A stretch of 32,920 nt of DNA from a virus, in the IMG/VR virus record IMGVR_UViG_3300044615_000779, positions 1 through 32,920 of that record. One strand, given 5' to 3'. Every line of letters starts with the position of its first letter. Position 1 is the stretch's first letter. A program made the translations under genes and the position numbers. Positions 27,986 to 32,920 of the stretch are shown one piece after another. The notes under the pieces were generated by a model that was not told the origin of the DNA, did not search any database, and saw only the letters and a list, made by a program, of their open reading frames with translations.

Positions 27986-28458
27986 GGGTCCACCGAGAAC
28001 TTAATCCCACTGAGAGTCACGCTGTCGCCCGCCCCTACGGCGGGTGATGCCATGAGGACGCGACCATCCACGTCCACGTCCAGCCGTGCCACCGTATAGG
28101 TCGCACCGTTCAAACGGAAGGCTGGAAATGAGCTTCGCGTAGGGGGCCTGTGCGTGACAGGGAGTACCGCAATGACAGTACTCACTCCAGTCGCCGTAGA
28201 GGCCCACCCGCGAAGCTCCACGTAACCAAGCGGATCTTTCCTGAACTGGGGCGCTTGAAGAGTCGAGAGCGTGGCAGTCCAGTCAGAATTGAACGGGACT
28301 GCCACCCAGGGCTGCGGTTGGGCGAATGGCTGGAGGAAGTTGACGACCGCAATGAGCGTGCGCGTGATGGCGTCCACCGCGCGCTGGATGACCGGCTGAT
28401 CCACGCGCTGAGTGGTGATCTGCGGCAGACCTGTGGGGCGATTCAGGCGAGCGACCAC
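27982..28458 (-). CDS. Hypothetical tail-associated protein (158 aa)
   Basis: GTG at complement 28456-28458, three bases after the adaptor stop. The first 50 residues are helical with VIQRAVDAITRTLIAVVNFL, an amphipathic helix; then a beta domain (GYVELRGWAST, VSTVIAVLPVTHRPPT, FRLNGATYTVARLDVDVDGRVLM) forms one likely beta-sandwich ending VTLSGIKFSVDP. This layout, N-terminal helix followed by a small beta-sandwich, is common in trimeric phage tail or fibre-attachment proteins (an inference). It sits between adaptor and nozzle genes. Confidence 0.62.
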   Translation of the reverse strand: MVARLNRPTGLPQITTQRVDQPVIQRAVDAITRTLIAVVNFLQPFAQPQPWVAVPFNSDWTATLSTLQAPQFRKDPLGYVELRGWASTATGVSTVIAVLPVTHRPPTRSSFPAFRLNGATYTVARLDVDVDGRVLMASPAVGAGDSVTLSGIKFSVDP

Positions 28459-28461
28459 GAG

Positions 28462-29130
28462 TCACCACCAGTCTTCGATGAAGGACTCCGCGACCTCCAG
28501 ATCGACGACGCGCTTGGGCGTCGCGAGATCCCGCTGCTCCTTGGTCTGCTCGATTTCCTTGATGATGGCGGCGCGCTCCGCAACGAGGGTCCGCACGTCC
28601 GACTCCTCTTTCGCCAGAGCCTGAATGGCCGCGTCGATGACGATAAATCGTTGCCACCCGTTGGGGTAGTTCACGGTGTCACCGGAGTTCACGAGGGTCG
28701 TCGCCTCGGGCGCGTACAAGATGGCGCCCGTCAGACCCGCGGTCGGAATCGGGTACAAACGGATATTGGTTCCGACGAGCGAGTAGCGGGGCAGGAACTC
28801 GGGGTGAAGCTCCCGGTACGTGTTCCGCTCGGCGCGGGTGTACTGCTTCAGCGAGCGCATGACCCCGTGGTAGTCGAGATCCACGCCGTACAGCTTGTAG
28901 AAACTCGCTGGCACAGCGTAATCGCTGGTGTTGGCGATGGTGGTGAACGACGCGGACGAGGAGACGTACTCCTCGCCCAGCGCGTCCACCAACATCCCGT
29001 GGAGCTTCTGGTTGGCCTCGTTGATCCACGCATCCAGACCCAAGCCAGAGTCGGCCACGAAGGCCGACCCCACCATGTCTGCCCGCTCTCTTGTACGAGT
29101 GCGGAGATGTGCGAGCGTTTCCGAGGCCAC
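28462..29130 (-). CDS. Head-tail adaptor protein (podoviral tail tube A/gp4-like, 222 aa)
   Basis: ATG at complement 29128-29130. The opening MASETLAHLRTRTRERADM plus WINEANQKLHGMLVD and later VPASFYKLYGVDLDYHG, TIANTSDYAVP and YPNGWQRFIVIDAAIQALAKEESD follow the usual pattern of podoviral adaptors: an N-terminal helical bundle around a beta segment and a C-terminal helix that runs along the portal. Length (about 220 aa) also fits. It should form the ring under the portal to which the nozzle attaches. Position after capsid genes and before the nozzle supports this. Recognition is by pattern, not search. Confidence 0.75.
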   Translation of the reverse strand: MASETLAHLRTRTRERADMVGSAFVADSGLGLDAWINEANQKLHGMLVDALGEEYVSSSASFTTIANTSDYAVPASFYKLYGVDLDYHGVMRSLKQYTRAERNTYRELHPEFLPRYSLVGTNIRLYPIPTAGLTGAILYAPEATTLVNSGDTVNYPNGWQRFIVIDAAIQALAKEESDVRTLVAERAAIIKEIEQTKEQRDLATPKRVVDLEVAESFIEDWW

Positions 29131-29134
29131 TCAG

Positions 29135-29539
29135 TTACCCGCCGCGGTTGGGGAGGGTAGCCGAATCGCTGAACACCACGTCGATTTCGAGCACGTTGTT
29201 CGCGTTCGCCGCGGGCCACTCAGCCGCGACACCGGAGCCGTTGACGCAGTTGACGAGCAGCGTGCGCGTCGAGGGCGTCCACGTACCCACCTGAGCGAAG
29301 GTGTTGCCGACCGCCGCGAGGCGAAGCGACGCCTGAGCCGAGAGCAACTGCCCCCCCGGCATGCCAACGGGGAACACCACGGACATGATGCCGACACCCG
29401 TGCGGGTGATGGTGGCACCGTACCCGCGGATGCCGGTGGCGACAGGGGTGGTGGCGCCGTTGGTCGGCACCGCGAACTGGAAGTGAATCGTATGCGGGGT
29501 CGCGTACTCCGCAAACTCGTACATCTGTCGGTAAGCCAT
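29135..29539 (-). CDS. Hypothetical head/tail protein (134 aa)
   Basis: ATG at complement 29537-29539 with AGGAGA 7 bases upstream, a good SD. The protein is beta-rich (YEFAEYATPHTIHFQFAVP, VGIMSVVFPVGMPGG, LEIDVVFSDSA) and has one Cys, no membrane segment. It is the first gene after the terminator that follows the capsid gene, so its transcription relies on read-through or an unseen promoter. Small beta proteins here are often head-decoration or capsid-stabilising proteins; not proven. Confidence 0.6.
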   Translation of the reverse strand: MAYRQMYEFAEYATPHTIHFQFAVPTNGATTPVATGIRGYGATITRTGVGIMSVVFPVGMPGGQLLSAQASLRLAAVGNTFAQVGTWTPSTRTLLVNCVNGSGVAAEWPAANANNVLEIDVVFSDSATLPNRGG

Positions 29540-29562
29540 GTGTCTTCTCCTGAGAAGGGGAA

Positions 29563-29592
29563 AGTCCGAGGGCTAAGTTCAGCCCTCGGACT
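29563..29592 (-). terminator. Terminator/attenuator hairpin after the capsid gene
   Basis: AGTCCGAGGGCT (29563-29574) and AGCCCTCGGACT (29581-29592) form a perfect 12-pair stem with loop AAGTTC. It lies 10 bases after the capsid stop. In the leftward transcript it is followed by TTTCCCCTT, a weak T-rich tract, so it should terminate partially, letting capsid mRNA exceed tail mRNA. Confidence 0.75.
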
Positions 29593-29601
29593 CAGTTGGA
29601 C

Positions 29602-30873
29602 TTACGTGGGCAGCGCGGCAACCATGTTCGCCGCAGGCTTGTGGCAGATGAGGTTGCCGTAGAACGACATGCGGCCCTCGAAGCGGTCAGCCTGGTACTC
29701 ACGGGCCAGCCCGCCGTCGTTGCCCGCGCTGCCGTTGTTCACGAGGTCGCCAAGGTGCTTCAGCTCCCAGGTGTTCAGGGTCAGGATGCGGGCGCGACCG
29801 ACAGGCGCGTTGCGGTCGGCGTACACCTTGACGGTGCCGTTCGGGCCGCGCAGGCGAATCGACTCGAAGCCGATGTCACCGACCTGCGTGTACTCGGCGT
29901 CCACGCGCGAGCCGAGCGCCAGCTTCAGGTTCTTCTCGTCGGTGAAGGACGTGAAGATGTGGCTCGGGTCGCCGTCTTCGCGAGCGAGCGCCGCAAGCGC
30001 GGTGACGTAGCCCTCTTCCGGCTGGAGCGAGCTGATGTCGAGGCGCTGACCCGCGAGGCGGGTTGCGTCGATGGATCGGTCCACGCCGAAGAACGACTCG
30101 GACCCAGGTGGCGTGGTGGACGGGTTCCACGCGTCCATGCCCGCGATCTTCAGCATCGAGCCGATTGCGGTGGTGGCCGCGTCGGGGCGGTCGCCGCGGA
30201 TGAACAACCAGTCGTTTGCCACGATGGGGTCGGTGACCTGAGCCGGGGTGGTGAACGTACCCGCCGCGCGATTGACGGTGGCCACCGTGACGCTGGGGGC
30301 CGCGCCCGTGCGAAGGATGTTGGTCCTGGTCGAACCAGCCGACGCGACCAACTCCATGCCGACCTCGATCTGGGTGATGGCTTCACCGACCGTGAACGTG
30401 TACGGACCCGAGCCCGACACTGCGGTCACCTGACCGAGTTCACCAAGGCCCGAGCCGTACACGTCGCGACCGAAGTCGTTGCGGAGGGTCTGGAGCGTGC
30501 CGTCCACGAGCTGGGTCAGGCCCTTCACGAAGGACGCGCGGTCACCCGACGCGGCCAGCAGAAGCTCCTGCTCGATCGTGTACATCGCGTAGTTTTTCAC
30601 GCGGGTCACGGTGAAGTTCACGTCGCGGTTGAAGCCCGAGTCAGTGCCCGAGACACCGTTGATGCCCGCGCGACCCTGAGCGGTCCCGAACGCCGCAGAG
30701 CGGGCCAGCGAGTTGCCGTAGGTGAGCGCGTGGATCATCGAGCGACCGTTGAAGCCGCTCGACTTGGGGAGAAGGGCGAAGAGGGGGTTCTTGTCGTACA
30801 CCGCGTTCTGGAGAGCGCGGGACGAGTAGATGAACTTCAGAATCTTGTCGGCGGTGGTAATCGTAGCAGCCAT
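29602..30873 (-). CDS. Major capsid protein (HK97-like, 423 aa)
   Basis: ATG at complement 30871-30873, with GAGG in the loop of a leader hairpin just upstream. The protein starts MAATITTADKILKFIYSSRALQNAV, has an N-terminal arm, an extended insertion with SGSGPYTFTVGEAI (about 155-170), and later VDRSIDATRLAGQRLD, EGYVTALAALA and SFTDEKNLKLALGSR, with ADRNAPVGRARILTLNTWELKHLG near 375 (spine and A-domain-like region with a 'D-R-x-x-P' sequence seen in several capsid families). There is no signal peptide or Cys-rich part. Its position after scaffold and portal, and its own hairpin leader and strong terminator, are what a highly expressed capsid gene would have. Confidence 0.85.
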   Translation of the reverse strand: MAATITTADKILKFIYSSRALQNAVYDKNPLFALLPKSSGFNGRSMIHALTYGNSLARSAAFGTAQGRAGINGVSGTDSGFNRDVNFTVTRVKNYAMYTIEQELLLAASGDRASFVKGLTQLVDGTLQTLRNDFGRDVYGSGLGELGQVTAVSGSGPYTFTVGEAITQIEVGMELVASAGSTRTNILRTGAAPSVTVATVNRAAGTFTTPAQVTDPIVANDWLFIRGDRPDAATTAIGSMLKIAGMDAWNPSTTPPGSESFFGVDRSIDATRLAGQRLDISSLQPEEGYVTALAALAREDGDPSHIFTSFTDEKNLKLALGSRVDAEYTQVGDIGFESIRLRGPNGTVKVYADRNAPVGRARILTLNTWELKHLGDLVNNGSAGNDGGLAREYQADRFEGRMSFYGNLICHKPAANMVAALPT

Positions 30874-30874
30874 T

Positions 30875-30900
30875 GTGAGTCACCTCGGCGGGCGACTCAC
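30875..30900 (-). promoter_or_regulatory. Leader hairpin exposing the capsid gene's SD
   Basis: GTGAGTC and GACTCAC (30875-30881 and 30894-30900) form a perfect 7-pair stem. In the leftward mRNA the SD GAGG lies in the 3' part of the loop, 10 bases from the capsid ATG. The fold would keep the SD unpaired and may aid high translation, or control it by protein binding. Confidence 0.45.
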
Positions 30901-30915
30901 TTTGGAGTGCCGCCT

Positions 30916-31857
30916 TCAGACGAGGTCTTCGTCGCGACCTTCGATGATCGCGGCGATGATTTCCTCGCGAGTTTTGGGAACGGTGCGAACCGCAGCGGGC
31001 GCTGTGGTGTTCGCGTTGGTCAACGTCCGGGTCTGCACCGTTCCGGCTGAAGGCGGTGGCTCTGGTGCCTTCGTTGCGCTGACAGGAGCAGACTCCTTGA
31101 AGCCTGTCAACACCTTCTGCCAGCGATCCGCCTCTTTTTTGAGGTGAGACTCGTACATTTCCGCTGCCAGCAGAACTGACTCCTCCATGGTGGAGCCAGG
31201 CAGCGTGCCGTGCTGGGTGTGGTACTGGAGAAGCACGCGCTCGATGCCCTCCACGTCTTCGGTCTTGTTGATGAGGTCGAACTTCGGGTTGTCCTTCACG
31301 ATGTTCTTCATCTGCGCGAGGAGCCCTGCGCGGCTCTGCTGAATTTGCGCCTGCTCGCGCTCGGCCTTGAGCGCCGCCAGCTCCTGCTTGATCGCCTGAA
31401 TCTCGCTGGTCGGCTCCGGTGCCTCTGCCTTCTGTCCCTCTTCAGGGGTAGGGGGGAGGGAGAGGAGCTTCTGGGTGTACTGCTGGTGGGTGAAGCCGAG
31501 CGCCGCGAGCGCGGCCACGGGATCTCCGCTCTGACGCGCCTGCGCGAGCCGCTGGGCCTCGGTGGGGGAGAGGACCTTGAGGGCTTCCATGTACGGCTTG
31601 AGCGGCTCCACTTCCTTGCGGAAGGCGTCGCGCTCCTTCGCGATCTTCAGCAGCGCGGGCAGTTCCTCCGTCTTCTGCGTCGCGACTGGTGCCGGAATTG
31701 CCGCGGGCTCCGTGCCGGTTTTGCCAGCGACGGGCGCGGGCTCGGCGGGCTTCTCGACGATGCCCTCGTCTTGAAACGCCTTCATCAAGTCGTTGGGACT
31801 CACTTGCGACGGCGGGACGAAAGGTGCGGGGGCCTGCTTCTGCTCGGTGTCAGCCAC
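30916..31857 (-). CDS. Putative capsid scaffolding protein (313 aa)
   Basis: GTG at complement 31855-31857 is chosen because GGAG lies 5 bases upstream (GGAGATTCCGTG). The protein is acidic and Gln/Ala/Pro-rich at the ends, with a long central helical section (about 75-260) that includes heptads (ELAALKAEREQAQIQQ; LLKIAKERDAFRKEVEPL). There is no enzyme motif; a possible protease-free scaffold with a C-terminal helix IIAAIIEGRDEDLV that could bind capsid. Position between portal/coiled-coil gene and capsid gene is standard for scaffolds. Sequence homology untested. Confidence 0.72.
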   Translation of the reverse strand: MADTEQKQAPAPFVPPSQVSPNDLMKAFQDEGIVEKPAEPAPVAGKTGTEPAAIPAPVATQKTEELPALLKIAKERDAFRKEVEPLKPYMEALKVLSPTEAQRLAQARQSGDPVAALAALGFTHQQYTQKLLSLPPTPEEGQKAEAPEPTSEIQAIKQELAALKAEREQAQIQQSRAGLLAQMKNIVKDNPKFDLINKTEDVEGIERVLLQYHTQHGTLPGSTMEESVLLAAEMYESHLKKEADRWQKVLTGFKESAPVSATKAPEPPPSAGTVQTRTLTNANTTAPAAVRTVPKTREEIIAAIIEGRDEDLV

Positions 31858-31885
31858 GGAATCTCCTGGGTGTGGTGGTACTGCT

Positions 31886-32194
31886 TCAGCTTCCAAACAA
31901 CGCGATGCGCAAGTCTTCCAGATGAAGGGCGCACCTCTCGGGGTCGCTGCTCATGTTCTGGTAGATAACGGAGATAGCGATGCTCCTCCGCGTCTCTTTC
32001 TCCAGCGCCTTGGTCAACTCAATGACCTTCAACTCAGCTTCGGCTGCGCGAAGGGCCTTCTTCGTCACGTCCAACTCAGATTCAAGCTGCTCCAACCGCT
32101 CAGTCGTGTCCACATGCAGCAGCGCGTTTGCGACGACGCTGGGCTCGTTCTCAAAAGCCTTGATAGACGGCGGGGTGTAAGGGCTGTGTTTCAT
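31886..32194 (-). CDS. Coiled-coil protein between portal and scaffold (102 aa)
   Basis: ATG at complement 32192-32194, three bases after the portal stop. A coiled coil spans about residues 30-70 (TERLEQLESELDVTKKALRAAEAELK), followed by a short C-terminal part with Cys (PERCALHLEDL). No membrane span. Small coiled-coil proteins here may assist portal or scaffold assembly; no family is recognised. Confidence 0.6.
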   Translation of the reverse strand: MKHSPYTPPSIKAFENEPSVVANALLHVDTTERLEQLESELDVTKKALRAAEAELKVIELTKALEKETRRSIAISVIYQNMSSDPERCALHLEDLRIALFGS

Positions 32195-32197
32195 TGA

Positions 32198-32920
32198 TCA
32201 GCCTCCAACTACGGGTGGAACGGCGGGAAGAATGGGAGGCGGCACGTTCAACGTGTTGGTGATCTGCGGACCACCGGCCATCGGAGGCGGTGCCATCGAC
32301 AGACCCGCTCCCGGCATCGGAGGCGGGGTGCCCGCGCCCATGCCCATCGGCGCGGCGGGCGGGGCCATCATCGCGGACTTCTGCGCGGTGGCGTTGTCGA
32401 TGAGGTTCCGCAGGAGCTTGAGGCGGTCCTCGGGGCAGTTCCGGTTGCGCGCGTAGAGGTACGCGGCGTTCGCGCGCTCGATGATCTTGTCGAGGTTCTG
32501 GTAGACCTCCAGCGGGCGAAGGTTCGGCTCCTCGTCGTCGAGGATGTGCGAAATGGTCGCGTCCACGTCGTCGAGCATCGCGTTCCCCAAGTTCGACTCG
32601 GCCTCGATGTCGGGGAACTCCAGCAACCGCTGGGCGACCGCCTTGTCGATGAACCCGTCGCCCATCATCTCCTTGACCTTCTGGTAGCGGGCGCTCGGCG
32701 TCTGCGGCAACGAGCTGGTCGGGAACATCTGCATGATGTACGCGTCGCGGTCAAGGTTGACCGACGACCAGTCCACTTCCATCAGGTCGCGGCGACCGGG
32801 GACGAGGACCTTGTACCCGCGCCACCCGTACTGCTCGGTGATGAGGTCGATGGAGAGTTCCGCGAAGTCCATGAAGAACTGCTCCCAATCCTGGTGCTGG
32901 GGAGCGAATCGCTCGGACTC
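32198..32920 (-). CDS. Portal protein, C-terminal part (partial)
   Basis: The frame is open to the window edge, so the N terminus lies beyond 32920; about 240 residues are visible. The visible part has a YGWRGYKVLVPGRRDLMEVDW segment split across a strand and helix, then HILDDEEPNLRPLEVYQNLDKIIERA (helical barrel-like) and ends with a Pro/Met/Gly-rich tail (from about the last 55 residues, PPAAPMGMGAG). Its place at the head of the capsid block, before scaffold and capsid, and the Pro-rich C terminus support a portal forming the DNA-entry ring. Catalytic motifs are not expected. The call rests on context and pattern, with no search. Confidence 0.72.
   Translation of the reverse strand, partial: ESERFAPQHQDWEQFFMDFAELSIDLITEQYGWRGYKVLVPGRRDLMEVDWSSVNLDRDAYIMQMFPTSSLPQTPSARYQKVKEMMGDGFIDKAVAQRLLEFPDIEAESNLGNAMLDDVDATISHILDDEEPNLRPLEVYQNLDKIIERANAAYLYARNRNCPEDRLKLLRNLIDNATAQKSAMMAPPAAPMGMGAGTPPPMPGAGLSMAPPPMAGGPQITNTLNVPPPILPAVPPVVGG

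Noticed and set aside
1-32920. CRISPR array, insertion sequence, integrase with att site
   Set aside because: No regular direct repeats with spacers, no transposase or integrase motifs and no flanking terminal repeats were found on reading both strands.

Overview
The window looks like part of the genome of a tailed phage (or prophage) with podovirus-type virion genes and high GC (judged by eye to be in the mid 60s). The evidence is two oppositely oriented, tightly packed gene blocks. Neighbouring genes overlap as ATGA/GTGA or are separated by a few bases. One block carries DNA-metabolism genes and the other carries head, tail and lysis genes. No rRNA, insertion sequence, CRISPR array, integrase or RNA polymerase gene is visible. 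The host is probably a GC-rich Gram-negative bacterium, because several late products carry export signals and there is a possible spanin. The Cys-rich proteins with Asp/Gly runs are reminiscent of Myxococcota secreted proteins, but that is only a weak hint.

Left block (+ strand, 1-10731): the C-terminal end of a gene that starts outside the window, several small unknowns, a Cas4/AddB-like PD-(D/E)XK nuclease with an AT-hook tail, an SF2 helicase, a separately promoted 191-aa protein, a structured leader with a tRNA-like fold, four small genes, a family A DNA polymerase with a 3'-5' exonuclease domain, a C5 cytosine methyltransferase, a RuvC-like resolvase, and a small winged-helix and a small zinc-finger protein. 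Together these can copy, recombine, resolve and methylate phage DNA.

Right block (- strand, 32920 down to 10724), in transcription order: portal (partial), coiled-coil protein, scaffold, major capsid protein with its own leader hairpin and terminator, small head/tail protein, tail adaptor, a 158-aa protein, a 1024-aa tail nozzle-like protein, two Gln/Ala-rich paralogous proteins, two very large putative internal (ejection) proteins, a run of late proteins with hydrophobic N termini and many cysteines (putative fibres or exported proteins), a lysis cassette (LLH-type holin candidate with an EF-hand-like loop, M15 endolysin, second small membrane protein, u-spanin-like protein), and a metallophosphoesterase with a zinc knuckle. 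The two blocks converge and overlap by 8 bases at 10724-10731.

The most unusual features are: (1) the methyltransferase gene, whose +1 frame is open throughout, carries a WPT...FVEWLMGWP protein signature and has better codon bias than the methyltransferase frame in its 3' half; (2) a similar but weaker dual-coding signal inside the helicase gene; (3) a tRNA-like leader whose acceptor stem contains the Shine-Dalgarno (SD) sequence of the next gene; (4) a cluster of apparently exported, Cys-rich proteins inside the late operon; (5) repeated ATAAC/GTTAT palindromes in the early genes.
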